This document shows positions 32,879 through 42,068 of a stretch of 64,000 nucleotides of DNA, one piece after another. The first letter of the stretch is position 1; every line of letters begins with the position of its first letter. Location of the stretch: NCBI GenBank assembly GCA_003553945.1, contig PWEL01000038.1:31028-95027 (forward strand). Reading direction: 5' to 3'. Made by a program: the position numbers and the translations under genes. The notes beneath the pieces are model-generated. The model was not told where the DNA came from and ran no database searches. It saw nothing but the letters and a program-made list of their open reading frames with translations. This stretch comes from Mollicutes bacterium (GTDB lineage: Bacteria; Bacillota_I; Bacilli_A; Izemoplasmatales; Izemoplasmataceae).

Positions 32879-33997
32879 ATGGGCGCGATAGGCGCTTTGA
32901 AAGAACGCTTCAAGTGCGCGCATGCTCTTATCGAGCCTGAAATGCGCGCTGTATTCGATATAGCGCTTCGAGAGTTCCTCTCTCAGCGCTTCATCCTTCA
33001 GAAGCCTTCGCATCTTCCTTTCAAGGTCGGCGGGATCACCGGCCTTGAAGCGGTTGACGGCGTCGATGGCGAACTGGTTCGTCGCGCTTTTGGGACTGTC
33101 GGAAATGATGGGGACGAGCCCGCATGCGAACGCTTCGATGCAGGCGATCGCCTCGATCTCCACATCGGAGGCATGCACATAGAGGTCGGCGTAGTTCATC
33201 ACGTCGATGAGGTCACTCTGTTCGAAGAAAGCGAATTCCACGGGGTTCGTGAGCTTCCGGGCTTTCTTCCTGAGTCTCTTTTCCCAAGGGCCCGACCCCG
33301 CTAGTATCAGTTGGATATCCGCCTCGAGGGGCGATTGGGCGATGGCGTCGATCAACACATCCTGCCTTTTCTCCCTCGAGAGGCGTCCTACCATGAGGAT
33401 GATATGCTTCCCCTTATGACGCGGGGGTCTCTCGACATCCATCGGCCGGAACCTTTCACCCACACCGTTGCTGATGACGCGGGTATGCGCCGTATAACGG
33501 CGATGCATGAGCTGCTTCTCGATCATCCTGCTCGGACAGTGCACATACTCAAAACGGTTATAGAATCTGCGGAAACAGGCATATAGAATCTCATTGAGCG
33601 GCGAGAGCCGCGCGAGGAGAAGCGTCGAGGTGATGTTCTCGGGCTGCAGATGAAACGCCGCAGTCGTCGCCACCCCCATCGCCTCCGCGATGCGCCTGGC
33701 CTTCCGCTCGAGCGAAAAAGGGAGGAAGCAATGCACCAGGTCCGCGCTCGCAATCGCCTCTTCAAGCAGATTCTCATCGTTTTTCGCCAGATACATCCCC
33801 TGCGCACCTGTCAGCCGAAAAAGGACAGGGTATCGCTTGATGCCCATCTCGTAGACGCCTTGTTCCTCATCCCCCATGCCGGTGAGGACCTCCACCGTAT
33901 GGCCCATCTCTCGAAGCGCTTTAGCGGAACGCCGCGCAGTCATTGTCGTGCCATTGCGCGAACGGGCGAACTGATCGATGACAAACAGTATTCTCAT
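32861..33997 (-). CDS. GT4 family glycosyltransferase
   Basis: 378 residues with a GT-B fold. The N-terminal ILFVIDQFARSRNGTT donor/acceptor loop is followed by VISNGVGERF and LMVGRLSREKRQDVLIDAI. The nucleotide-sugar motif is HASDVEIEAIACIEAFACGLVPI, with the E-x7-E pair at the second Glu. No signal peptide. Its closest functional analogues are probably glycolipid or polysaccharide glucosyltransferases of the diacylglycerol glucosyltransferase type, but acceptor and sugar are not identifiable. It overlaps the preceding membrane-protein gene (ATGA) at the end of the glutamate operon. Confidence 0.85.
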   Translation of the reverse strand: MRILFVIDQFARSRNGTTMTARRSAKALREMGHTVEVLTGMGDEEQGVYEMGIKRYPVLFRLTGAQGMYLAKNDENLLEEAIASADLVHCFLPFSLERKARRIAEAMGVATTAAFHLQPENITSTLLLARLSPLNEILYACFRRFYNRFEYVHCPSRMIEKQLMHRRYTAHTRVISNGVGERFRPMDVERPPRHKGKHIILMVGRLSREKRQDVLIDAIAQSPLEADIQLILAGSGPWEKRLRKKARKLTNPVEFAFFEQSDLIDVMNYADLYVHASDVEIEAIACIEAFACGLVPIISDSPKSATNQFAIDAVNRFKAGDPADLERKMRRLLKDEALREELSKRYIEYSAHFRLDKSMRALEAFFQSAYRAHEKSAA

Positions 33998-34653
33998 GGG
34001 CTCTCCTCCGGAACCACCATGTCGGGGAACGCTTCCTTCAAGCGGTCCCTCGTGTAATGTTCATCGAGGAACTCCCCGTACGGTGTGAGGGGATCCACCC
34101 CTTCTTCTCGCAGATTCTGCCGGATCAAGGCGGTATAGGAGAGGAACATGTTCAACAGGATGAACACGCCCAGCCCCCCGATCAAGAGAGCGCCGATTCT
34201 CGGCGGAATGCGCTCAATGATGTCAGAAAGCGGCGGATAGACGCCGCGCACCATGAAGAGCGCCAACACCCCCCAGAAAAGACTGTAGGGAACCGTCGTC
34301 CGCCCGTTGATATTCAGAAGCCGCCCTTCATAATCCCAGGAGACACGACCGGTGAAGAACTCCTGGCCAAGATTGGCGGCGTACTCGAACGCACCCCCGA
34401 GAAGCGCCCCTGCAAGCAACGCGACATACCATCTCCTGAAAGGTTTGAGCGCATAGAGCATGAGGACATAGCCCGCCCCATAGAGCGGATTGAACGGACC
34501 ATACAGGACACCGCTACGGTTCTCGTAGTACCCTTCCCGCACGAGATGGAGCACTTCCTCATAGACCGTGCCGACAAGCGACCCGACGAGGAATACAGCG
34601 ACGACCTTATAGAAAGAGAGCCCTTCAGCGAAAAGACCCTTCCCCTTGTTCAT
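33994..34653 (-). CDS. Putative ABC-transporter type IV membrane protein (CmpB family)
   Basis: 219 residues with about five helices. Family features are FLVGSLVGTVYEEVLHL, then NRSGVLYGPFNPLYGAGYV, a central FEYAANLGQEFF and SWDYEGRLLNINGRTTVPYSLFWG. These match the PF06541 membrane family. No ATP-binding partner is nearby, so a transport role is only a family name. Four-base overlaps (ATGA) join it to citXG upstream and the glycosyltransferase downstream, so it is likely co-transcribed with the glutamate fermentation genes. Confidence 0.78.
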   Translation of the reverse strand: MNKGKGLFAEGLSFYKVVAVFLVGSLVGTVYEEVLHLVREGYYENRSGVLYGPFNPLYGAGYVLMLYALKPFRRWYVALLAGALLGGAFEYAANLGQEFFTGRVSWDYEGRLLNINGRTTVPYSLFWGVLALFMVRGVYPPLSDIIERIPPRIGALLIGGLGVFILLNMFLSYTALIRQNLREEGVDPLTPYGEFLDEHYTRDRLKEAFPDMVVPEESP

Positions 34654-35867
34654 GGGCGACCTCCTTTGAAAAGATGGTCTGTGGATTCCAGAAAGAATGT
34701 CACCGCAAGCAAATCCGCGGCCCCTCCGGGGGATACGCCCTGTCGCTTCAGGTCCGCTTGCACCGCATCGAGCGTGCCGGAGTCCTCCTCCGCTTCGCGC
34801 AGTGAACGCCTGATCGCTTGCAGGGAATAGGACCTGCCATGAAGGGTCGTATCTTCGGCGCGCGCCGCGATCGCCACGAGCTTCTTTAGTTTCGACGCGC
34901 GATGGGGATACCAGGAAAAGATGCTGGGGAATCCTTCTGCGGCCTCGCCCCTGATGCCTTTCACGCCTTCTTTCCTGTAAAGCCGCTCGCCGCGCGTAGA
35001 AGGCTCGCCGGATGTATCAAAATCACTCCGCATATAGCCGCGCGCCGTCTGCATGATGGCTTCGAGCATATCATTGAACGCATGCCCCCTTAGAAGGGCC
35101 CGCTTGTAAAAGGGGAGCATCAGACCGAAAATATAATTCGCTCCCTTGTGCGTATTCACGGCGACATCCCTCTGAAGCGCCGCCTCCCCACGGCGGCCTA
35201 TTTTCCTCAATACATGCAGGGAGGCGTCGGCATAGGCGCTGAAGAACGGCGCAAGCACCTCGAACGCACTCAGGAAATGGGAAAGGTTCATATCCGCATG
35301 GCGCCCTGTGTCCTTCGGGCTCACAAGCGCGAACGAGGGATACATGAACACCTCCTTGCGAAGCGCCTGCACCGCTTCCCGTGCAAGGGCGCTGCTTGTG
35401 TAGCGTTCAATGTCGCCGCGTCTTTTCTCAAGCAGCTGCGCCAACCTGTGACGGCCGGTGCGGGCACATACGCGCGCATCGTCATGACAGACCCAGCACC
35501 GGCGCGGTGAGAAGCCCAGCGTGGATCTTGTGATCCTTCCGGAGGCGAAACAGTCGATATCCACATAGGCACCGAGGGCATGGTGGGTCTCCAAAAAGAC
35601 AGCGATACGCTTCATATCGCCCGGGTCGCCGTTTACGGCATAGAGTATGTAATCACCATCGGCCGAGGCGTGGAAGGAGGAATGCTTGATGGGAAGAAGC
35701 TGCGTGATGTATCCGGAAAAGAGGTTGAGAAGGAAGCTGCTCAAGGCATCGTTCTTCGCCTCTCCCGGCATATTCGCCTTCAAGAGAAGGACAGGGAGGG
35801 AGGAATACGATTCGAAGCGGGCCGCTCTCTCGCTTCGGGCGGCGAGCATCTCAGTGGCGTGCGTCAT
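34650..35867 (-). CDS. citXG: CitX-CitG fusion: holo-ACP synthase and triphosphoribosyl-dephospho-CoA synthase
   Basis: Makes and attaches the 2'-(5''-triphosphoribosyl)-3'-dephospho-CoA prosthetic group of the lyase acyl carrier protein CitD. It has 405 residues. The CitX half (about 1-150) shows KANMPGEAKNDALSSF, DIDCFASGRITRSTLGFSPRRCWVCHD-type segments and cysteine/histidine-rich RTGRHRLAQLL. The CitG half (about 170-405) shows RHADMNLSHFLSA, VAVNTHKGANYIFGL, GIRGEAAEGFPS and SPGGAADLLAVTFFL. ATG at 35867 overlaps citC by 17 nt; ATG at 35849, just after the citC stop, is an alternative. Similar CitXG fusions are known in other bacteria. Confidence 0.9.
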   Translation of the reverse strand: MTHATEMLAARSERAARFESYSSLPVLLLKANMPGEAKNDALSSFLLNLFSGYITQLLPIKHSSFHASADGDYILYAVNGDPGDMKRIAVFLETHHALGAYVDIDCFASGRITRSTLGFSPRRCWVCHDDARVCARTGRHRLAQLLEKRRGDIERYTSSALAREAVQALRKEVFMYPSFALVSPKDTGRHADMNLSHFLSAFEVLAPFFSAYADASLHVLRKIGRRGEAALQRDVAVNTHKGANYIFGLMLPFYKRALLRGHAFNDMLEAIMQTARGYMRSDFDTSGEPSTRGERLYRKEGVKGIRGEAAEGFPSIFSWYPHRASKLKKLVAIAARAEDTTLHGRSYSLQAIRRSLREAEEDSGTLDAVQADLKRQGVSPGGAADLLAVTFFLESTDHLFKGGRP

Positions 35868-36864
35868 GTGACTTGAGGGCCTCGACCGCCCGCCGGCCGC
35901 TCTCGCTCTTCAGATAACGATACGTCGCCTCGGGCACATATTTCCTGACAGCCTCGACACCGTTCTTCTTGAGCAGTTTCCGGACAGTCGAGGCGCTTAT
36001 GGGTGTCGCTTCAAGCGTCTTGCGCTCGATGATTCTAAGCTTAGAACCGAGATAATGCTTCATGGTGGCGTTATACGTCTTCGTCATGGGACTGTAGGGC
36101 TCCTCCCCCACATAACGTACGTTGATATTGAAGATATCCATGTAGTGCTGTTTGAATGTCAGCACATCGATGACGGCGTGGTCCTTTTGAATGTTCTTCT
36201 CTTGTTTGGAGAAATACTTGGGGAATGTCGCGAAAGAGATGAGATAGTCCCCGCTCGGAAGCACGGTGACACCCTCCCTGTCGGCAAGCGCCTTTTCGAT
36301 GATCGCGAAACGCTCTTCAAAGGGGAAGAACGAACGGTCCTCGCTGACGACGAAGACCAGAAGTTCGCCGCAATCCTCGAGCGCGGTGTCGATCAGATGA
36401 AGGTGCCCCTTGGTCAAGGGGTTCGCGTTGATCACGACACTGCCCTTCGCACGCCGGCTCACTCCGTATTCATCACGCATCGAGACGAGCGTCGCGCGAA
36501 TGTCTCCGCCGCGTTCGAGGAAGGACATGTTCATCGACTCGACAATCGAGGTGAACCCGAGATGCTTGAACAGGTCGACATGCTCGGGGAGCGTGTAGAC
36601 GAAAAGGTGCCGTACGCCCTTTTCGTGCAGCCGCTTGATGAGCGCACTCATCAGCGGATTGAGATATCCCCTGCCCTGATAGGCGGGATGAACGGCGACG
36701 CTCTTGATGATATTCGCAGCCGAGGAGGCCGTCGCGATAAGCGCATCATCCTCGTACAGCGCGAGCGTGATGTCGATATCGTCTTCATACGTAAGATGGA
36801 ATCTTTTCAGAAACCTCCGTATCTCCTGCTTTTCCTCCTCCAGTACAACATCCTTGATATCCAT
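35851..36864 (-). CDS. citC: [Citrate/citramalate lyase] ligase
   Basis: Acetylates the prosthetic thiol of the lyase ACP using acetate and ATP, activating the enzyme. It has 337 residues. The N-terminal GNAT-like part (residues 1-125; SVAVHPAYQGRGYLNPLM) is followed by a nucleotidylyltransferase domain with NANPLTKGHLHLID, a variant of the HxGH motif, and ISASTVRKLLKKNG. AAGGTGG at the end of citF serves as ribosome-binding site. Confidence 0.93.
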   Translation of the reverse strand: MDIKDVVLEEEKQEIRRFLKRFHLTYEDDIDITLALYEDDALIATASSAANIIKSVAVHPAYQGRGYLNPLMSALIKRLHEKGVRHLFVYTLPEHVDLFKHLGFTSIVESMNMSFLERGGDIRATLVSMRDEYGVSRRAKGSVVINANPLTKGHLHLIDTALEDCGELLVFVVSEDRSFFPFEERFAIIEKALADREGVTVLPSGDYLISFATFPKYFSKQEKNIQKDHAVIDVLTFKQHYMDIFNINVRYVGEEPYSPMTKTYNATMKHYLGSKLRIIERKTLEATPISASTVRKLLKKNGVEAVRKYVPEATYRYLKSESGRRAVEALKSHDARH

Positions 36865-36867
36865 GCT

Positions 36868-38259
36868 TCAAACCACCTTTTTATGGATCGTATCCAGCCG
36901 TCCGCCTGAACGGCTCTCGACAATGCCTATGACGTCACCTTTCTTTACGGCAGCCGGTCGTTTCGTGTAATGATGCGCGAGCGCCTGCATCTCTTCGATG
37001 CTCATGATCGGTAAAGACGTCTTCTCGAGTGAGCGAATCAGATCCCTCCGGGCGGGATTGACAGCGATGCCCCGTTCGCTCACGACGCAGTCCACATGCG
37101 CGCCGGGCGTCGTGATGGTCTGCACGCGGTCCTGGATCAAAGGCGTGCGTGCCTTGATGAGCGGTGCGACGACAATCGTAAGACGGCTGTCCTCGGCGGT
37201 GTCGGAATGACCGCCGCTGCCGCCGATGAGATTCAAGTACGAATCGCTCGTCACATTGACGTTGAAATCCAGGTCTACCTCGCTCGCCCCGAGAAGCACG
37301 ATGTCGAGGTCGCCTATGACGCGTGAGGCGTTACTGGGATTGGCGTAGTCGCTCGCACTGATGGGGATGTGCGCTTCGTTCTGTTTCAAGCTCGCAATCG
37401 CCCGTTTATCGAAGCACTGCACATCGTAGAGTCTGCCGACGAGACCTTCTTCAAGCGCCTCGACATGTCCCGCGGTGATGCCGCCGGAATAGAACGACGC
37501 TTTCAGACCGTGCGTCTTGAGATAATCGTTGAACATCGCCGTCACGGCGAGGGAGACGCCGCCGGCGCCGCTTTGGAAAGAGACGCCCTCCTGTATTGCA
37601 TCGAGCGCCTTGAGAAGGCGCATCGCCTCCCGGGCGATCTTCAGTTTGATCGGGTCGCTGCTTATGGCGAGGGTGCCGCTTTCGATACCGGAAGTATCAC
37701 CGATCGAATCGACCTTGAGGACATGGTCGATATGCCGGCCTTCGATCTGCACATGTTCTATTGTGGTCAGGGTGTCGGTCACGAGCACTTTCACCGCCGC
37801 GTGCTGTGCATCCTCGATGGCATATCCGAGGCTTCCGCAGGGGTTCTTCCCTTCGACGCCGCTCGCATTATACGATTCATCGACGGCGGGCGCGGCGATA
37901 AAGGCGATGTCGATGGGACTCCCGCCCTCGATGATGCTGCGGGCGCGGCCGCCGTGCGTCTGCATGGTGAGGCTGCCTTCGAGCCCTTCTTTTGAAAGAT
38001 GATCGGCGACAGGGCCGCTCACATAATTGGTCGTGATATCGGTGACGCATCCGCTCTTCAGCGCTTTTACGACCTGCTTGTGCACCGGAAAGAGGGCCGA
38101 CGCCTTGAGATGCAGATGCTTGTATCCGCGGTCCATGATGGCCTTGAGGACCGGATTCAACACATCATCACCGTTGCGCAGATGATGATGGAAGGAGATG
38201 CGCATGCCGTCTTCAAGCGGAAGGGCGTCTAGGAGTCTCTCGAGGTCCTTCTCAACCAT
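36868..38259 (-). CDS. citF: Citramalate/citrate lyase alpha subunit (acyl-ACP transferase)
   Basis: Transfers the ACP thioester from acetate to the substrate (citrate or, here more likely, citramalate). It has 463 residues from ATG at 38259, with GGAGG upstream and an 8-nt overlap with citE (ATGGTTGA). It begins around MVEKDLERLLDALPLEDGM, so it lacks about 40 N-terminal residues of the usual 500-residue CitF. The core is intact: ISFHHHLRNGDDVLN, MQTHGGRARSI, NPCGSLGYAIEDAQHAAV, FQSGAGGVSLAV, and the C-terminal GIAVNPARRDLI. The family assignment is firm. Confidence 0.94.
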   Translation of the reverse strand: MVEKDLERLLDALPLEDGMRISFHHHLRNGDDVLNPVLKAIMDRGYKHLHLKASALFPVHKQVVKALKSGCVTDITTNYVSGPVADHLSKEGLEGSLTMQTHGGRARSIIEGGSPIDIAFIAAPAVDESYNASGVEGKNPCGSLGYAIEDAQHAAVKVLVTDTLTTIEHVQIEGRHIDHVLKVDSIGDTSGIESGTLAISSDPIKLKIAREAMRLLKALDAIQEGVSFQSGAGGVSLAVTAMFNDYLKTHGLKASFYSGGITAGHVEALEEGLVGRLYDVQCFDKRAIASLKQNEAHIPISASDYANPSNASRVIGDLDIVLLGASEVDLDFNVNVTSDSYLNLIGGSGGHSDTAEDSRLTIVVAPLIKARTPLIQDRVQTITTPGAHVDCVVSERGIAVNPARRDLIRSLEKTSLPIMSIEEMQALAHHYTKRPAAVKKGDVIGIVESRSGGRLDTIHKKVV

Positions 38260-39082
38260 CCTCCCCCACCTCCATGCCGTAACGTTTCGCTTTATCGAGA
38301 AGCTTCCTCGCTTTTTCGATGACGGGCTTGTCCACCATCTCGCCATCGAGCGAGAACCGCGTGGTCTGTTCACTCTCATATTTCTTGATGATGCGGAGCG
38401 CTTTATAAAGCGCGTCAGGGGAAGGCGACATCGCTTCGTTGATCGATGGCACTTGATTGGGGTGGATGGCGCATTTTCCGTCAAAGCCGAGCGCGGCCGT
38501 CCTCTTGATATCATGCTCGAGGCCTTCCTTCACTCTCGGCCAGGGGGTGTCGATCGACCGTATATCCGCCGCCCTAGCGGCATAGTGGAGCTTGTTCCTG
38601 GGGAAGAGGAGCGCGTCGCCGTCTTCACTGAAGGTACCGCCTGTTTCATTGAGCAAATCCACGGCGCCGAGGATGAGGCCGTCGACCATCTTATCTTCGG
38701 CAATCACATCGAGTTCGAAGAAGGCTTTCGGAGTCTCGATGAGCGCAAGCACCCTGAAACGTCTTTTCAAGCGCTTGAACAAGGTGGTGAGATTCCCGAT
38801 AGCGGCGCTTCTGGCCTTGGGGAGCACGATGTTCACATCATATGGCGCTATAGTGCGCAAATCCTTTTCAAGGTCATCGTCGCTGTTCACACGCACATAG
38901 AGCTCGACCCCTTCTGGACGGTGTTCGTCTAAAAAGCGCGCGAGCAATGCGCGCGCTTCATCTTTTTCATGGGATGAGACTGCATCTTCGAGGTCGAAGA
39001 TCAGCGCGTCGGCTTCAAAGACATCGGCGTTTTGAAGCATGCGGGGGACATTGGCGGGGATGAAAAGATACGACCTAGCCAT
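38252..39082 (-). CDS. citE: Citramalate/citrate lyase beta subunit
   Basis: Cleaves the acyl-ACP intermediate into acetyl-ACP and an oxoacid (oxaloacetate from citrate, pyruvate from citramalate). It has 276 residues from the third of three adjacent ATGs (39082), which has GAGGAGA at 7 nt and overlaps the citD stop by 8 nt (ATGGCTAG). TIM-barrel motifs are RSYLFIPANVPRML, ALIFDLEDAVSSHEKDEAR, VRVNSDDD, IVLPKARS, ALIETPKAFFEL and GFDGKCAIHPNQV. Substrate preference follows from the operon. Confidence 0.93.
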   Translation of the reverse strand: MARSYLFIPANVPRMLQNADVFEADALIFDLEDAVSSHEKDEARALLARFLDEHRPEGVELYVRVNSDDDLEKDLRTIAPYDVNIVLPKARSAAIGNLTTLFKRLKRRFRVLALIETPKAFFELDVIAEDKMVDGLILGAVDLLNETGGTFSEDGDALLFPRNKLHYAARAADIRSIDTPWPRVKEGLEHDIKRTAALGFDGKCAIHPNQVPSINEAMSPSPDALYKALRIIKKYESEQTTRFSLDGEMVDKPVIEKARKLLDKAKRYGMEVGEDG

Positions 39083-39341
39083 CATCATTCTCCTCATAAC
39101 GTGCAAGCGCGGCTTCAAGACGCGCCTTGATGGTGTAATCAAGAGCGCCCTGGTCCTGGCAATGGACCTTGATGTTCTTGACGCCGCTTTGTTTCAAGGT
39201 TTCCCTGATCAATGACTCCAAGTGACGCTGGAACGCCTCGTGCACGATGGTGTCCACCTGCACGGACGTCTCCCCCGCCTCAGTGAGCGTAATCAAACAG
39301 TCGCTCGATTCTAAGCTTCCACTCACGACTGATCGCGCCAT
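39075..39341 (-). CDS. citD: Citramalate/citrate lyase acyl carrier protein
   Basis: 88-residue gamma subunit carrying the phosphoribosyl-dephospho-CoA group. The serine for attachment is in GSLESSDCLIT near residue 11. ATG at 39341 follows GGTGA at 5 nt; a GTG at 39350 would add MIK and overlap the mal stop by 8 nt. The remaining fold is the small alpha/beta CitD domain. Confidence 0.92.
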   Translation of the reverse strand: MARSVVSGSLESSDCLITLTEAGETSVQVDTIVHEAFQRHLESLIRETLKQSGVKNIKVHCQDQGALDYTIKARLEAALARYEENDDG

Positions 39342-39342
39342 C

Positions 39343-40590
39343 TTAATCACCGCTTTCTATGAGCGCAAGCGTGCGCTTCATATGGTTTTTCACAATCATG
39401 ATGCCTTCATCAGTGCCCATGCCCGGCTTGGCGAGGCATTGCTTGGCATTGCAGGCCATCGCGATGGAGGTGGTCACCTCCGCGGAGATGTTCGTCTCGT
39501 TGCATGAGCCGCCGCTGTAGGCGCCGACGCCTTTCTTCAGACAATAGCGGAGGGCTTCGATTGTGTTGTTGACGCCGCCGAGGTCGGGGGTCTTGACCTG
39601 CACCATGTGCGCGGCGTCCTCATCGACGAAGGACTTGACATCAAAGAGCGTGTTGCACCATTCATCGGCGACAATCTCCACATGACAGTCCTCGTCGGCG
39701 TCGATATGGTCCTTGAGCGCCTTGAGCGCCGCCCTGGTCTCTTCCTGGCTCCCCTTGTCGATGGGGCCTTCGATCCGCAGAGTGAATGGATAGGCGATAT
39801 CGGAGAGCCCCTTCAGGTAATGATAGACTTTCCCGATATCGTCATCGAAGATCATCCCCACCGTGCCGTACACATCGATGTGGAATATGGGATGATACGC
39901 TTCATTCAGACGTTTATCGAAAATCCTGTGGCGCAGCCACTTGACATACTCCTCGAGGAGTTCACCCCGGGGGCCGAGTTTATCCTTGACACTATTGATC
40001 AGAGCGTGCGGCAGGACGTCGATCTCCTTCATGATCATCTTGTCGACGTTGTTATAGCGGTCGTCACCCGTCTGGGCGAACATGGGGATCATGTGGTAGC
40101 TGTCGTCCTTGATATCGTACTCCTTGCGAATGAGCTCGCTCATCGTCATGCCGTTGGCTTTCGCGCTCGCCTCTAAAAGCGCCTGCGTGATGCCGTAGCG
40201 CATGGCGGTGTGGAGCGGCCTTCCATCTATCTCAAGCGTATCGAAATGTTCGGCGTTCTCCTTGAAACGGCTGACATCGAGGCCTATGAGCCGCGAGGCG
40301 AGGTGTTCATCGAAGAAGGCCTTCTCCTTCTCGGAGTTGAAGAGCTCGTCGCGGCCGAAGGCTCCGGAATACTGGACGGCGACGGCGTCGCCGTAGCCGA
40401 TCATGTCATTGTCGAGGACGAGCATGATCGATAACGTCTCGCCCGCTTGTCTTATCGCTTTGAAACCTTCCGTCTTCGGCTCGCCGCGATACGTGAAATA
40501 GTCGGTCTGGGCGCCGGCCCTTATAGCGGTCTGGTCATCAAAATAGAATCCAGTGAATCCTGGTGTCGCTATGGCTTTCCTGATTTTCAT
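39343..40590 (-). CDS. mal: 3-methylaspartate ammonia-lyase
   Basis: Removes ammonia from (2S,3S)-3-methylaspartate to give mesaconate, the second step of the methylaspartate route. Its 415 residues match the Clostridium tetanomorphum enzyme. It is an enolase-superfamily member: [20 protein letters not shown] at the N-terminus, metal-site residues in FHIDVYG, RIEGPID and EIVADEWCN, and the catalytic lysine in [10 protein letters not shown]. It overlaps the mutase E gene by 4 nt (ATGA), as expected for consecutive steps. Confidence 0.97.
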   Translation of the reverse strand: MKIRKAIATPGFTGFYFDDQTAIRAGAQTDYFTYRGEPKTEGFKAIRQAGETLSIMLVLDNDMIGYGDAVAVQYSGAFGRDELFNSEKEKAFFDEHLASRLIGLDVSRFKENAEHFDTLEIDGRPLHTAMRYGITQALLEASAKANGMTMSELIRKEYDIKDDSYHMIPMFAQTGDDRYNNVDKMIMKEIDVLPHALINSVKDKLGPRGELLEEYVKWLRHRIFDKRLNEAYHPIFHIDVYGTVGMIFDDDIGKVYHYLKGLSDIAYPFTLRIEGPIDKGSQEETRAALKALKDHIDADEDCHVEIVADEWCNTLFDVKSFVDEDAAHMVQVKTPDLGGVNNTIEALRYCLKKGVGAYSGGSCNETNISAEVTTSIAMACNAKQCLAKPGMGTDEGIMIVKNHMKRTLALIESGD

Positions 40591-42059
40591 GTTGTTTGCT
40601 CCTTCTTAAGTGTGTGTCCTACGAGTTTCCCTCTGGAGACGGCATAGATATCATCGATGGTCATCTGGAAGGAAACGTCCCTGCCTTCCTTGCGTGCGCG
40701 CCTTTTGAGCGCACGCTCATGATAGGACTTGATATGGTCGTCAAAGGGAAGGTTGCCGAATTCAAGGATGCGTATATGCCCTTCCTCGTCCCGGGCTGGG
40801 AGGATTTTACCCATGTTGCGTTCGCTGGGGGCGAAGGGGATGTCGAGCACTCCCTGTTTGAAGGCTTCGATGACGCCCTGGGCGAAATCGCCCTTGCCGA
40901 CATTCAATGTCGCATAAAGCAGGGCGTTGACTTCTTTCTTGATGAGTTCCTTCTCGCGCTCAAGGGGTCTGGAATGCGCAAAGGTCTGCTCTTCGAGCAG
41001 TCCGGTGACGATCTTCGAAGCTTTAAGGCCTTCAGCGTTGGCTTCCTTCGTCGGGATGCCCGCGGACTCATGAGGGGACTTCGTGATCATCTTCGTCGCG
41101 TTGCCGAGCGTCGCGACAGTCGAGGCGAGCGAGATGATGCCCATGGCCTTGGATTCGTCCGAGGGGAATCCCCCCATCCATTGATGAAAGACCGTCGTGA
41201 CGAAGACGTCCTCGTGGCCGAAGAGCTTGAGATAATAATTGGTGAGGGTCTCGAGCGTTTCCAGCGCAGCGATGTCCTGGACGACATTGCCGCACTGCCC
41301 GTAGCCGACGGTTATGTTCTTGACGCCCTGTTCCGCGGCGAGAAGGGCCTCGATGATGGCGATCGTATGAGAGATCGACGGAGGCACGAGCGTCCCCGTC
41401 AAGGGGCCGAATGGCTCACGGTTTATCTCGATGCCGGCCTCGGCGTAATAGCCGACGAGCCTGTCGACATACTGCCAGTAGCGGATGGTGTCCTCGAGGG
41501 AAATGCTCTTGGCGTATGGGAGGTTATAGGATATGCCGCCGCCTTCATTCGAGGTCCCTCCCGACGCGTGGATGATCTCCGAAAGCAGACGGCCATCCGG
41601 TGTCCCGTGCCGTGCCTGGATGGGCTTGTCGATGGCGTCCTGGACTTTCATGCATCCCTTGACGCCATGATTGACAGCCGGAAAACCGTTGAGCAGCGAA
41701 CGTTTTTTCTTCTTCGACTCCTTGATGGCATCCTCGGCGTTGGAATATCGGTTCTGGCGCGTATAGGAATCGATGGTGGTCGGAAGCAGGTCCGCCTCGC
41801 CTTCCTTCGAAAGATAGTCCAGCAGCTCGATGTGGTCGTCAATCAGTGCAACCCCGGCACGCGGCTGGGTAAGGGTCTTCCCTTCTTCTTTCGCCCACCT
41901 GAGCTTCTTGGCCAGATCCTTTTCTTCAGGCACTGATTTCAAACGCTCCACCGCATGCTCGAAATCGAGCGCCTCGTCGGAGCCCGTATGCCAATGCGTG
42001 AGCACTCTTTCGCGTGTCTCCAAAAACGTCTCTAAAGGAATCTTCTTATTCTTTACCAT
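40587..42059 (-). CDS. glmE: Glutamate mutase (methylaspartate mutase) subunit E
   Basis: Large subunit of adenosylcobalamin-dependent glutamate mutase, which rearranges glutamate to 3-methylaspartate. It has 490 residues. Conserved segments include [87 protein letters not shown] and HQWMGGFP. These match the family throughout. It lies 9 nt after glmL. Confidence 0.97.
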   Translation of the reverse strand: MVKNKKIPLETFLETRERVLTHWHTGSDEALDFEHAVERLKSVPEEKDLAKKLRWAKEEGKTLTQPRAGVALIDDHIELLDYLSKEGEADLLPTTIDSYTRQNRYSNAEDAIKESKKKKRSLLNGFPAVNHGVKGCMKVQDAIDKPIQARHGTPDGRLLSEIIHASGGTSNEGGGISYNLPYAKSISLEDTIRYWQYVDRLVGYYAEAGIEINREPFGPLTGTLVPPSISHTIAIIEALLAAEQGVKNITVGYGQCGNVVQDIAALETLETLTNYYLKLFGHEDVFVTTVFHQWMGGFPSDESKAMGIISLASTVATLGNATKMITKSPHESAGIPTKEANAEGLKASKIVTGLLEEQTFAHSRPLEREKELIKKEVNALLYATLNVGKGDFAQGVIEAFKQGVLDIPFAPSERNMGKILPARDEEGHIRILEFGNLPFDDHIKSYHERALKRRARKEGRDVSFQMTIDDIYAVSRGKLVGHTLKKEQTT

Positions 42060-42068
42060 GCCAAACCC

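Noticed and set aside
36868-38514. Longer citF starting near 38514
   Set aside because: The extra 85 residues are low-complexity Arg/Ser-rich sequence overlapping citE in another frame; a strong ribosome-binding site supports 38259.
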